Source: Chloroflexota bacterium (GTDB lineage: Bacteria > Chloroflexota > Anaerolineae > Anaerolineales > Anaerolineaceae). From it: DNA of 31,047 nucleotides. Below are positions 1 through 7,623 of this stretch, in pieces (the first letter of the stretch is position 1; each line of letters begins with the position of its first letter). The stretch covers positions 1-31,047 of the forward strand of contig JAEYTI010000348.1 of the NCBI GenBank assembly GCA_023434145.1, in the 5' to 3' direction. The position numbers and the translations under genes are program-made. Below the pieces are notes generated by a model. The model was not told the origin of the DNA. It did no database searches and saw only the letters and a list, made by a program, of their open reading frames with translations.

Positions 1-30
1 CCTACAACCACGGCAAAACCCAAAGAGCCA

Positions 31-130
31 GGACACAGAGACTTTCAAATATAAGAAAGCCTCTGAGTTCTCTCTTTTATACTCTGCGTACTCTGAGGTA
101 AGTTCTTTTCTCTTTGTGTAGCTCGTGCCT
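31..130. repeat. Palindromic 'cacagag' intergenic repeat, copy A
   Basis: This stretch is closely similar to 2320-2425: both contain GACACAGAG/GAACACAGAG, then AAGCCTCTG, CTCTCTTTTATACTCTGCGT, ACTCTG, GGTAAG and CGTGCCT in the same order and spacing. The left half resembles the reverse complement of the right half, so the element can fold on itself. Dispersed non-coding repeats of this look occur in several environmental phyla (general knowledge). The left limit may be truncated by the window edge. Confidence 0.6.
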
Positions 131-201
131 TAGCGGGTTAATCTCCACGACATCCCTTGCAAGCCAACATAATTGCAAGGGTTATTTGCAACGCAAACTT
201 G

Positions 202-207
202 TATAAT
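202..207 (+). promoter_or_regulatory. Candidate -10 element for the zinc-ribbon gene pair
   Basis: A perfect TATAAT lies 135 nt before the ATG at 343. No good -35 hexamer is seen at 16-18 nt. The hexamer lies inside an inverted repeat (CTTGT / ACAAG with 9 nt between), which could be an operator. This is a weak, composition-based call. Confidence 0.35.
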
Positions 208-342
208 ATTAACAAGCATGTCCCATATCTTGTAGTAAATGAAAGAGAGTTGGTGAACCGTACCATGATGCGCGGGCGATAAGCTGCGCACATATTGCGG
301 TACGAAGAAAGTCAATAGAACATCGTCAAAGGAGGGGAAAAC

Positions 343-999
343 ATGGGGGAACCACGGTATTGCAGTTCGTGCGGCGCGCCGATGAGCAGCGCGGCAAATT
401 TTTGCCCATCTTGCGGCAAACAGGTTGTGCGAGAACAGGTAGCGGGACAGCAGCACCAACAGGTTTTCGCAATCCCTACGGTGCTTCAGCCCGCAGCGCC
501 ACCCGCGCCACAGGCAGCCCCGGCCCAGATGCAAGAGACGATCCACATCGTTCTTGGTGGCGGAAACCGCCATTCGGGGTTTCTGGGATTCAAAGTAGAG
601 AGTTTCATGATCGTTTTTACCGATCTACGCGTCATCTTCGCCCACCAAACAGCGCAGATGATGAGCGAAAACGTCAAGCGCGCCAGAGACGAGGCCGAAC
701 AGCAGGGAAAAGGCTTCTTTGGCAAATGGGGCGCGCAATTTGGGGCAAACTCTGGCAAGCACTACTGGCACATGCCGCCACAGCAGATTCTGGCGGAGCA
801 GCCCACCAACTTCGCCATCAACCGCGAACATCTGCGCTCAATCCGCATGCGTCAGGAATACACAGATGAAAACTCCCCCGATTCCTACCAGATGGAGTTT
901 GATACCGTTGCGGGGAAGCACAAATTCAAGTTTGGCCATCTGAACACGCGCGAGCTCAAGAAACAAATCCAATCGATCTATGGAAACATCGTCCGTTAA
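343..999 (+). CDS. Zinc-ribbon protein with C-terminal PH-like domain
   Basis: A 218-residue cytosolic protein. Residues 7-24 form a zinc ribbon with two CxxC knuckles (C7/C10 and C21/C24, 'CSSCG' and 'CPSCG'), the double-knuckle type common at the N-terminus of bacterial membrane and scaffold proteins. An Ala/Pro/Gln-rich linker (about 28-63) joins it to a beta-rich domain of about 150 residues with phrases such as 'FMIVFTDLRVIFAH', which resembles bacterial PH-like or GRAM-like folds; that fold call is tentative. There is no signal peptide or membrane segment. AAAGGAGGGG about 5 nt before the ATG is a strong ribosome binding site and fixes the start. The next gene starts 56 nt downstream and also begins with a zinc ribbon, so the two probably form an operon. 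Its function is not known. Confidence 0.85.
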   Translation: MGEPRYCSSCGAPMSSAANFCPSCGKQVVREQVAGQQHQQVFAIPTVLQPAAPPAPQAAPAQMQETIHIVLGGGNRHSGFLGFKVESFMIVFTDLRVIFAHQTAQMMSENVKRARDEAEQQGKGFFGKWGAQFGANSGKHYWHMPPQQILAEQPTNFAINREHLRSIRMRQEYTDENSPDSYQMEFDTVAGKHKFKFGHLNTRELKKQIQSIYGNIVR

Positions 1000-1055
1000 A
1001 ACCACCACTGGCGACACAACGTTGCATGACTACTTTTACAATTTGAGGGATATTC

Positions 1056-2231
1056 ATGACGGAAAATTTGATTTATTGTGAACACTGCGGAGCGAAGCTC
1101 ATTACGGGAGCAAATTTCTGTGAGGTATGTGGCAAACAGGTAACAAAACCAGCGGCAGCGCAGCCATACCAGGCACCACCACCGGCTCAGCCCTACCAGG
1201 CCCCGCCTGCGCCGGCTGCGCCCCCGCCGGCAGCCTCTCGCGTTGATCCCCCCTACCCCGAGCCGGCTTTTGCATCGGCGCCAGCCGCTCCGGCAGCACA
1301 ACCTTATCAACCCCCACAGTCAAAACAAAAATCGATCCTCTGGCCAATCCTGGGCGGTGGCTGCTGCCTGGGCCTGCTTTGCGGTGGGTTGGTAGCCGTG
1401 GCGCTGATCATTTTTGCAAACAGCCCTGAGGTGCAAGAAATTACCAGGATGCTGACGCCTGAGGCCGGTCAGATCACCATTCCTACGATAACCTCCGTAC
1501 CAAAACAGCCCGCCCAGAACGCAGAACCCCCACTGATAGACCCAGCGACAGTCCCCAACCCTGAGCCTACGCGAACGGAAGGGGATAAGCCGACGGCCGT
1601 GCCGGTCTTCGTTGAGGATCCGGTCACGATCTGGCCACAGGATATCGGCCAGGAGTTGAGCGATACGTATTTTACAGACGACTTTTCCAGCTTCCAGTTC
1701 GATTGGTCGGATACACAGAGTGATGTCGCCTTATACGGAATCGAAGATGGACATTATACGATCCATGTTCTGCAGCAAGAGTACACCGCCTGGGCATACC
1801 TGCCTACCGAGTTTGACCCGACCTTTATTGGTTTCGATGCAGCCGTCGTGCCGGGTTTCGACAACGGCGCTTACGGGGTCATGTGCTATTACCAGGACAA
1901 GGATAACTACTACTTCGTCTCCATCGACCCGGGTAACAAAGAATACTCCATCGGTTATATGGAAGGCGGAGAATATTACGAACTGATGCAAAACATGTGG
2001 ATGCCCTCGACTTATTTGAACGATTCACCGTATGCCGTCAACAACATCCAGGTTGCGTGCGATCCAGATATGATCACCCTGTACATCAACAACGAGCTGG
2101 AAGCCCAACCCTCGATTGAAACCCAGCAGGGCGGGTGGGTTGCGATCACTGGGGAAACCTGGAAGAATATGCAGCCCGGCGGGTTCAAAGTGCTGTTCGA
2201 CAATTTGTATGCATTCATTCCGGTGCAGTAG
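1056..2231 (+). CDS. Zinc-ribbon, single-pass membrane protein with extracytoplasmic jelly-roll-like domain
   Basis: A 391-residue protein with four parts. (1) An N-terminal zinc ribbon has C8/C11 and C22/C25. (2) A Pro/Ala-rich linker (about 31-90) repeats the motif 'QPYQAPP'. (3) One transmembrane segment (about 95-121) contains Gly/Cys-rich 'GGGCCLGLLCGG'. (4) An extracytoplasmic part comprises a Pro/Thr-rich stalk and a C-terminal domain (about 200-391) with phrases such as 'YFTDDFSS', 'YGIEDGHYTI' and 'GIGYMEGGEY'-like strands, typical of concanavalin-like/GH16-related (DUF1080-like) sugar-binding folds. The ribbon would be cytoplasmic and the jelly roll outside, suggesting a sensor or scaffold linking the envelope to a cytoplasmic partner (inference). 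The start is supported by GAGGGA upstream of the ATG. It follows another zinc-ribbon gene in the same direction. Confidence 0.85.
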   Translation: MTENLIYCEHCGAKLITGANFCEVCGKQVTKPAAAQPYQAPPPAQPYQAPPAPAAPPPAASRVDPPYPEPAFASAPAAPAAQPYQPPQSKQKSILWPILGGGCCLGLLCGGLVAVALIIFANSPEVQEITRMLTPEAGQITIPTITSVPKQPAQNAEPPLIDPATVPNPEPTRTEGDKPTAVPVFVEDPVTIWPQDIGQELSDTYFTDDFSSFQFDWSDTQSDVALYGIEDGHYTIHVLQQEYTAWAYLPTEFDPTFIGFDAAVVPGFDNGAYGVMCYYQDKDNYYFVSIDPGNKEYSIGYMEGGEYYELMQNMWMPSTYLNDSPYAVNNIQVACDPDMITLYINNELEAQPSIETQQGGWVAITGETWKNMQPGGFKVLFDNLYAFIPVQ

Positions 2232-2276
2232 CGCGTAAGCCACAAAAGCTAATCCAACAAAGTATCAATATAGAAA

Positions 2277-2436
2277 GAGAAGAACTTACTTACCATAGAG
2301 TACGCAGAGAGAAAAAGAGAGAACACAGAGATTTTCATAAATTTGAAAAGCCTCTGCGCTCTCTCTTTTATACTCTGCGTACTCTGTGGTAAGCTTTTTT
2401 CTTCCCTTTATGACCTTCGTGCCTTTGTGTTTAGAT
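2277..2436. repeat. Palindromic 'cacagag' repeat, copy B, between convergent genes
   Basis: Two arms of about 42 nt (2289-2330 and 2352-2393) are imperfect reverse complements, beginning CTTACCATAGAGTACGCAGAG and ending CTCTGCGTACTCTGTGGTAAG. About 21 nt lie between them. The right half matches copy A at 31-130. The element fills the gap between the convergent genes ending at 2231 and 2431. It may act on both transcripts as a structured 3' end, but that is inference. Confidence 0.65.
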
Positions 2437-3324
2437 CTTTGCCACCGCTGCCAGCCGGGCCGCGCGCAGGTACAGCCGCAGGATGATGAACACCTGCTGC
2501 GCCGCGAGCGCTACGATCAGCACGCTGAACGGAACCACCGGCAGAATGCCCAGCCGGAACACTCCGTGGGCCACCGCCAGAAGCAGCAGCGAAGGCACGT
2601 ACACGCCGAACACAAGCCCAGGCCGTTTGAAGATCAGCCCGAAAGCGCGGCCCAGCCCGACAAACAGGTTCCGCGTATTTTGCACGATCATCTGCGCGCG
2701 GGCCAGCTCAAAGATCACCGTCCACAACGCCAGCAGCAGCGCCAGCAAGATCACCGCCAGCCACATGCCAACCATGCTGCTCATGTACACCGACCACGCC
2801 GCCAGCGGCAGGAACAACACCAGGAACAGCACAAACTGAACGACCGCCAGCCCCATCATGCCCCAGAACCAGTGGCGGCAGCCCCACCAGAAGCGACGCC
2901 AGTCGAACTGCACAGGCGCTTCGTGATAGGTTAGCAGCGCGCCGCCATAGAGAAAGGCCGTCACCGGCGCGCCCAGCATGGGCAGCAGCAAAAAGCCCCA
3001 CACCAGCGCCCCAATGCCATAGCCAAGCGAGTCGGGGAGGGCCACAGAGGCAGGGTCTGCGCCTTGAAGCGAAGCCGCCATGCCAACAAAGTCCACCAGC
3101 ATCCACGCATCCACGCCGTCGGCGATTTGCGTGATGAGGGCGCTGTCTGCCGCCTCCCAAAGCGCCATCGCCGGGAAGATCGCCCCGGTTAGCGCCACCA
3201 GCAGCGACGCAATATACCAGATGAGCAGCACGGGCCAGTAGCGCAGCGCCCGGCGCAGCCCGCCGGTCAGCAAATCGAGTGCGCCCGAAGGGGCGTGTAC
3301 TTCAGCAGTCCAATCCGCTTCCAT
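2431..3324 (-). CDS. Polytopic membrane protein of unknown function
   Basis: A 297-residue protein with roughly six hydrophobic segments and no conserved catalytic motif that I recognise. The N-terminal 30 residues are soluble and precede 'RYWPVLLIWYIASLLVALTG'; the C-terminus is hydrophobic and ends 'AVAKI'. The chosen start (MEADWTAEV) is preceded by GGAGGG at 7 nt and lies one base after the stop codon of the upstream peptidase gene. An in-frame TTG five codons earlier would overlap that ribosome binding site and is less likely. It is the last gene of a three-gene operon with an M1 peptidase and a CPBP protease, with strict translational coupling, so it may be a membrane partner of these enzymes. 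I cannot assign a family. Confidence 0.75.
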   Translation of the reverse strand: MEADWTAEVHAPSGALDLLTGGLRRALRYWPVLLIWYIASLLVALTGAIFPAMALWEAADSALITQIADGVDAWMLVDFVGMAASLQGADPASVALPDSLGYGIGALVWGFLLLPMLGAPVTAFLYGGALLTYHEAPVQFDWRRFWWGCRHWFWGMMGLAVVQFVLFLVLFLPLAAWSVYMSSMVGMWLAVILLALLLALWTVIFELARAQMIVQNTRNLFVGLGRAFGLIFKRPGLVFGVYVPSLLLLAVAHGVFRLGILPVVPFSVLIVALAAQQVFIILRLYLRAARLAAVAKI

Positions 3325-3325
3325 G

Positions 3326-5212
3326 TTACAGCCCTCCAACGGTCAGCAGCCAATTTTGCAGATGATAGAGCAGGCGGGTCACCGTAGTGAGCCAATCTGC
3401 TACCCGCGCCTGGCGCGACAGCCCATTATCCGACCAGACCAGTTCCACCAGCAGCTTGCGCTCCGGGTCAATCTGGAACGACTCCACCGGTTTATCAAAA
3501 CTGAGCGTCCGCTCCGGTTCCACCCCGTCCCATACCAGGCTGGATTCCGTCCCGTCGGTAAACTGCACGCCAATGTCTACCGGCACCGCCAGTTCGCCCT
3601 CTCGCGCCACAGTGATCGATCGGTCGTCGATCGCCTGGGCTGTGTAGTTGACCGTCTCCGGTCCGTACACCAGCCCGCCGCCCGTGTCTGGCTCGCCAAA
3701 GAACCAGCGTACATCCTGCCCGGCTTCTCTTTCCACCACTGCGCGGAAATCTTCTGTCGTGGGGTGCGCGTACTGGTACTGTTCAAAGAACGACTGCATG
3801 ATGCGGTTCATTGTCTCTTCGCCCAGCACATTTTGCAGCGTCAGCAGCGAGAGCGCGGGCTTAGAATACGCCGCCACACCATACTGCATGGAAGCAAACT
3901 CCCACGCCCGTCCGTACATCGCAACATCTGGGAAGGCCACGTACTCCATTCGGCGCAAATCCAGGTAACCGGCGTCGAAGTTGCCTGCGTCGATCGCGGA
4001 ATCCCCAACGCCGTAGAACGCATTCATCAGTCGCAGGGTGGCGTAATCGGTAAAGCCCTCGTCCAGCCAGGGCTCTTCGGCCTCATTGAAGCCAACCATG
4101 CCCATCCACCACTGATGCCCGGCCTCGTGGATCACCACCAGCTCGATGCCGCGCTCGAAACCGATGCGCGAAACCGCTACGCCCAGCCCGGTGATATCCA
4201 TTGCTCCGGCGGTAATCAGCGTGGGGTATTCCATGCCGCCCGCCCCCTCGCCATCGTCAGGCGCATCCACGATGGTCAGGCGCGGATACGGATATGGCCC
4301 AAACCATTCGCTAAAGTGGGTCATCGCCACCTCGGCGGCATCCAGCACGCGGTCCGCTGTCCAATCATGCTCGGGCAGGTAGAGATAGAGCAGTTCGGTT
4401 GCGCCAACCTGCCGTGTTGCTGTCTGGTAGTTTGGCGAGGCCGTCCAGGCAAAGTCGATCACGCCTTCCGCATGGTAGGCCACTGCCTGCATCCCAGCCG
4501 GGATTTCTACCGGCCCAGGGTCAACCGGCATCCCGGTCGCTCCGGTGATATAGCCTTCCGGCAGCATGATGGTGACGTTATACCGGCCAAAATCGGCGAA
4601 AAATTCGCTGTTGGCGTGGAAGGGGTACGCATTCCAGCCCGTATCTTGCCAGACACCCAGCTTGGGGAACCACTGCCCCACCATCAGGAAGGGATCGCCG
4701 GATGCGTCGAGGGCCCAACCGGTGCGCGCAAAGACCTTGGGCAGCTTAGCGCGGAAGGTAACCTCAAAAGACACTTCCTCGCCCGGCCCCACCAGCTCGG
4801 GCAGCGGAGCGCGCGCCAGCGTGCCGTCTTCCAGCGGCTCCAGCGCCAGCTCGGTGCCGTCCAGCAGCCGCAGCCCGGTCACTTCAATCCAGCCATTCTC
4901 CGCCTCAACCCACGCATTGCCGCGGTGCATCGGCCCGCCTTCCTTCATAAATATGGTTTCTTCATTCGCAAAGGCATTGAGATACAGGTGGAACACCAGG
5001 TCGGGGATATCGGTCTGGGTGGTGTTGCGGTAAGTGACGGTCTCTACGCCTTCCAGCAGGTAACCGTTTTCCACATCGAGCGTCACCTCGATGTTATACG
5101 TCACCACTTCGGGCGCGGAGATCTGGCCGGCCGGGGCCGCCAGCGCAGATGAAGCTGGCAGCAGCCCCGCCAGCAGGGCGATCAAAATGAGGATTGCAGC
5201 GGTTTTCTTCAT
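3326..5212 (-). CDS. Secreted M1-family (gluzincin) zinc metallopeptidase
   Basis: A 628-residue protein with an N-terminal signal peptide (residues 1-26: Lys-Lys, a Leu/Ile/Ala-rich core, then 'ALA|AP'). The M1 signature is complete: the substrate-binding loop 'GGMEYP' (325-330), HEAGH at 362-366 and the third zinc ligand Glu385 exactly 18 residues later in 'WLDEGFTDY'. M1 enzymes remove N-terminal residues from peptides. The C-terminal part has the usual 'FFEQYQYAHPTTEDF' helix-turn type of catalytic domain end, followed by a beta domain. The start at 5212 is chosen because ATGA overlaps the stop of the upstream CPBP gene by 4 nt and a signal peptide begins exactly there; the longer open frame upstream is read-through into that gene. 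It probably acts outside the membrane, in an operon with an intramembrane protease and a membrane protein. Confidence 0.93.
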   Translation of the reverse strand: MKKTAAILILIALLAGLLPASSALAAPAGQISAPEVVTYNIEVTLDVENGYLLEGVETVTYRNTTQTDIPDLVFHLYLNAFANEETIFMKEGGPMHRGNAWVEAENGWIEVTGLRLLDGTELALEPLEDGTLARAPLPELVGPGEEVSFEVTFRAKLPKVFARTGWALDASGDPFLMVGQWFPKLGVWQDTGWNAYPFHANSEFFADFGRYNVTIMLPEGYITGATGMPVDPGPVEIPAGMQAVAYHAEGVIDFAWTASPNYQTATRQVGATELLYLYLPEHDWTADRVLDAAEVAMTHFSEWFGPYPYPRLTIVDAPDDGEGAGGMEYPTLITAGAMDITGLGVAVSRIGFERGIELVVIHEAGHQWWMGMVGFNEAEEPWLDEGFTDYATLRLMNAFYGVGDSAIDAGNFDAGYLDLRRMEYVAFPDVAMYGRAWEFASMQYGVAAYSKPALSLLTLQNVLGEETMNRIMQSFFEQYQYAHPTTEDFRAVVEREAGQDVRWFFGEPDTGGGLVYGPETVNYTAQAIDDRSITVAREGELAVPVDIGVQFTDGTESSLVWDGVEPERTLSFDKPVESFQIDPERKLLVELVWSDNGLSRQARVADWLTTVTRLLYHLQNWLLTVGGL

Positions 5213-6057
5213 TGGGCAACCGCCGCCGCGATCACGTGCAGGACGATATCGGTGAAGAAGTGCGCCAGAATAGCAAGCTCCAGGCCAAAGGTCCAGTAGA
5301 GCCAGCCAAAGCCCAGCCCAACCAAACCGTTCATCACGATGATATACAGAATCAGCACCGGCGTAATGGCGATGTCCATGATTGCCAGGTTGCCCATGTG
5401 AAGCAAGCCAAAGATTACCGCCGCCAGCACATTTGCCACCCACAAAGTCGCCGTGCCGGGCCGCCCGATGGTGCGCCGCGCCACGACAGCCTGAATTCCC
5501 CAGGCGATCAGCGAGAGCATGAACAGGCGCAGCAAAACTTCCTCGTTAAAGCCCGCCGAAATGGAGGCCAGGAAGCCCTCGAACGGGGTGGGCAGCGAAT
5601 CGGGCGAGAGGCCGGTCAGTTCAGCGGGTAGAACCGAGGCAAATGCCCCTGCCAGCAGCAGCAGAACCACACCGCCGCCAAAACCGACCAGTGCGGAGAA
5701 GATCAGGCCGCGCTTGAAGCCCCCCGGAGCTTGCCGCTTGTACATGGCAGCCTCCAGATGCGGCAGCCCAAGCGACAGGCGGCGAGCAACAAAAAGACCC
5801 ACCAGCAGCGCTGGGATATTCAGGACTACCGCCTGGATCAGTGTGCCAACGTACAACAGCCCGGGGTTATCCGCCAGCCCCTCCATGCCAATACTGCCTA
5901 GCTTGATGGTATAGGGGACGATCAGCAGCGAGGTGATCACGGTCACCACAGAGAGCAGCAGGAACATCATCCAGGGGAAGCCGCGTTTTGGCATATCCAC
6001 GGTAACAGGGTTTTCCGCCTCGGGTTCATTGAAGAGCAAAACAGGTTCGGTAGACAT
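5209..6057 (-). CDS. CPBP-family intramembrane metalloprotease (CAAX protease / bacteriocin-processing type)
   Basis: A 282-residue membrane protein. It carries the three family motifs: EExxxR ('NEEVLLR', E172/E173/R177), FxxxH ('FGLLH', H220) and HxxxD ('AHFFTD', H266/D270), the expected zinc and catalytic residues of the ABI/CPBP group. About seven hydrophobic segments are visible, starting near residue 28. The start is supported by GGAAGGAA 3-4 nt before the ATG. The 3' end overlaps the start of the M1 peptidase by 4 nt. Members process prenylated or lipidated peptides or act in self-immunity; the substrate here is unknown. The pairing with a secreted aminopeptidase suggests a small proteolytic unit at the membrane (inference). 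Confidence 0.93.
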   Translation of the reverse strand: MSTEPVLLFNEPEAENPVTVDMPKRGFPWMMFLLLSVVTVITSLLIVPYTIKLGSIGMEGLADNPGLLYVGTLIQAVVLNIPALLVGLFVARRLSLGLPHLEAAMYKRQAPGGFKRGLIFSALVGFGGGVVLLLLAGAFASVLPAELTGLSPDSLPTPFEGFLASISAGFNEEVLLRLFMLSLIAWGIQAVVARRTIGRPGTATLWVANVLAAVIFGLLHMGNLAIMDIAITPVLILYIIVMNGLVGLGFGWLYWTFGLELAILAHFFTDIVLHVIAAAVAQ

Positions 6058-6343
6058 AGGTTCCTTCCATTAAGTGTTGTGCGAGATACATACGCAGCCC
6101 TATCGGGTCAGAGCTGTCATGAAAAAAGATACATTGGCGCTGTATTGCAAAAGTCAGCGGTACTATTGTATCATCCTAAAATTATCTACGAATGTCCCAC
6201 CATTGAAGTTTCACGAAATCGAATAATTGCAACACGACAGGCGGGTAAGCGATCTGGCCCCCGAGACAAAAGTCACGTTGGCCTCCTGCTTTGCAGTATA
6301 ATTGCCTTGTACCTCCATCTTCTTCCAAATCTCGGAGCTTTTC
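6058..6343. other. Divergent intergenic region
   Basis: This 286-nt gap separates the CPBP operon (-) from the oxidoreductase gene (+). A perfect TATAAT at 6297-6302 lies 41 nt before the + strand ATG. On the minus strand TACAAT (complement of 6165-6170) is a possible -10 for the protease operon. No convincing -35 partners are seen. A 35-codon frame at 6119 has no ribosome binding site and was rejected. Confidence 0.5.
6297..6302 (+). promoter_or_regulatory. Candidate -10 element for the oxidoreductase gene
   Basis: TATAAT sits 41 nt upstream of the ATG at 6344, leaving room for a short leader with the GGAG ribosome binding site at about 6334-6337. No clear -35 was found, so the call rests on the -10 match and its position in a divergent gap. 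Confidence 0.4.
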
Positions 6344-7420
6344 ATGGCTGAAAAAATCAAAGCCGCCGTCATCGGCCTGGGCGTTGGCGTTGCGCATGCC
6401 AAGGGCTACCTTGCCAACCCGGATGCCGACCTCATCGCCGTCTGCGACATCGATCCCGTGCGCCTGCAAGAGCGCGGCGATCTGCTGGGCGTGCCGCGCG
6501 AAATGCAGTTCACCAATTACAACGATCTGCTCAGTTTGCCCGAGCTAGACGTGGTTTCGGTGGCCCTGCCAAACGATCTTCACGCGCCGGTAGCCATCAC
6601 CGCGTTTGAGGCGGGCAAACATGTGCTGAGCGAAAAACCGCTCGCCAGCACCAAGGCCGAAGCCGCCGCGATGGTTGCCGCCTCCAAATCGTGCGGCAGA
6701 ACGCTGATGGTGTGCTTCAACTACCGCTTCCGCGACGATGCCCGCTGGCTGCTGGGCATGCGCGACGCGGGGCGCATGGGCGATATCTACTACGCACGCG
6801 CCGGTTGGATGCGCAACGCGGGCATCCCTGGTTTTGGCGGCTGGTTCACCGACAAGGCGCGTTCGGGCGGCGGCCCGCTGATTGACCTGGGCGTGCATAT
6901 CCTCGACCTGACGCTGTGGCTGATGGGTTACCCAAAGCCGGTGTCGGTCAGCGGCAGCACTTTCGCCGTGTTCGGCCCGGAAGGCCGAAAGGCATTTGGC
7001 GGTTGGAAGCGCGAAGCGGGCGGCTTTACCGTGGAAGACCTCGCGGCCGGTTTCGTCCGCTTCGAGAACGGCGCGGCGCTTCAGATCGAAACGAGCTGGG
7101 CATCGCACACCAAACCCGGCCGCGACGACTACTTCCTCAACCTGTTCGGCACGCAGGGTGGCGCGGAATTATACGTAGCCAACTACACCGACCGCGATAC
7201 GCTCAGTTTCTACACCGAAGAGGCAGGCCAGCCGGTGCTGGTAAAACCCAATATCGTCAACCGTGCCCCCGGGCACGAACTGGCGGTAGCGCATATGGTT
7301 TCCTGCTTGAAGAACAACGTGCCGGTCGAATCCACCGGTGAGCAGGGCCTGGCGCTGATGAAGATCATCGACGGCCTGTACGAGAGCGCGGAGACGGGCC
7401 GGGAAGTTGTGTTAAACTAA
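6344..7420 (+). CDS. Gfo/Idh/MocA-family NAD(P)-dependent oxidoreductase
   Basis: A 358-residue cytosolic enzyme. The N-terminal Rossmann fold begins 'AAVIGLGVGVAHAKGY' (nucleotide-binding Gly loop) and is followed by an acidic strand end 'AVCDID', which favours NAD. The family signature 'SEKPLA' is at 96-101 with the catalytic Lys98. The C-terminal domain has 'PLIDLGVHILDLTLW', with the Asp/His pair expected in the sugar-binding site. Such enzymes oxidise a hydroxyl of a sugar, inositol or glycoside. The start at 6344 is supported by GGAG 7 nt upstream; the longer open frame extends 14 codons into the leader. It stands alone in its transcript and is followed by a structured repeat. The substrate cannot be deduced. 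Confidence 0.92.
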   Translation: MAEKIKAAVIGLGVGVAHAKGYLANPDADLIAVCDIDPVRLQERGDLLGVPREMQFTNYNDLLSLPELDVVSVALPNDLHAPVAITAFEAGKHVLSEKPLASTKAEAAAMVAASKSCGRTLMVCFNYRFRDDARWLLGMRDAGRMGDIYYARAGWMRNAGIPGFGGWFTDKARSGGGPLIDLGVHILDLTLWLMGYPKPVSVSGSTFAVFGPEGRKAFGGWKREAGGFTVEDLAAGFVRFENGAALQIETSWASHTKPGRDDYFLNLFGTQGGAELYVANYTDRDTLSFYTEEAGQPVLVKPNIVNRAPGHELAVAHMVSCLKNNVPVESTGEQGLALMKIIDGLYESAETGREVVLN

Positions 7421-7427
7421 GCAGAGG

Positions 7428-7587
7428 AACGCCTCACCCCCTGCGGCTACGCCGCGTCCCCCTCTCCATTTCGCAGGAGCGGCGAAATGGAGAGGGGGAC
7501 CTTATTCCGCAGTTCGTACTGATTTGCAAGGCACCCTCTCTAATTTCGGGCTTTGACGAAATTGGAGAGGGGCGGGGGTGAGGCGTT
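7428..7587. repeat. Nested-palindrome repeat element, copy 1
   Basis: An outer perfect inverted repeat of 14 bp (AACGCCTCACCCCC at 7428-7441 with its complement at 7574-7587) encloses two hairpins. Hairpin 1 has 19-bp perfect arms (7456-7474 / 7482-7500) and a 7-nt loop. Hairpin 2 has 15-bp arms with one G-U pair (7534-7548 / 7557-7571) and an 8-nt loop. Between them lies CCTTATTCCGCA...GGCACCC, which matches the central part of copy 2 (23021-23285) at about 27 of 37 positions. A small GCGGC-TAC-GCCGC hairpin is at 7443-7455. There is no open frame. It may be a miniature non-autonomous element or a structured 3' region between two + strand genes. Confidence 0.75.
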
Positions 7588-7623
7588 AACGGAAAACATT
7601 TCACACCCTTTGGGAGAATACCA

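Larger units (their letters stand above)
1..342. other. Intergenic region upstream of the zinc-ribbon genes
   Basis: No convincing gene is seen here. The left part (about 31-130) is a copy of a palindromic 'cacagag' repeat described separately. The right part holds a -10-like hexamer TATAAT at 202-207, which sits inside a small inverted repeat (CTTGT 198-202, ACAAG 212-216), and three TTGCAA words just upstream (near 157, 173 and 186). A 147-codon open frame on the minus strand (130-573) overlaps the real gene and has no family features, so it is not annotated. Confidence 0.6.

Noticed and set aside
3323..5152. 609-codon open frame on the + strand, antisense to the M1 peptidase
   Set aside because: The minus-strand frame has a signal peptide and complete M1 motifs; the antisense frame is Arg/His/Gln-rich and shows no motif, as expected of a high-GC shadow frame.
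6119..6226. Small + strand frame MKKDTLALYC... in the divergent gap
   Set aside because: No ribosome binding site, no hydrophobic or conserved pattern, 35 codons only.
7428..7587. CRISPR-like or tandem repeat array
   Set aside because: Only paired inverted stems with one central segment; no regularly spaced identical direct repeats and no cas genes nearby.
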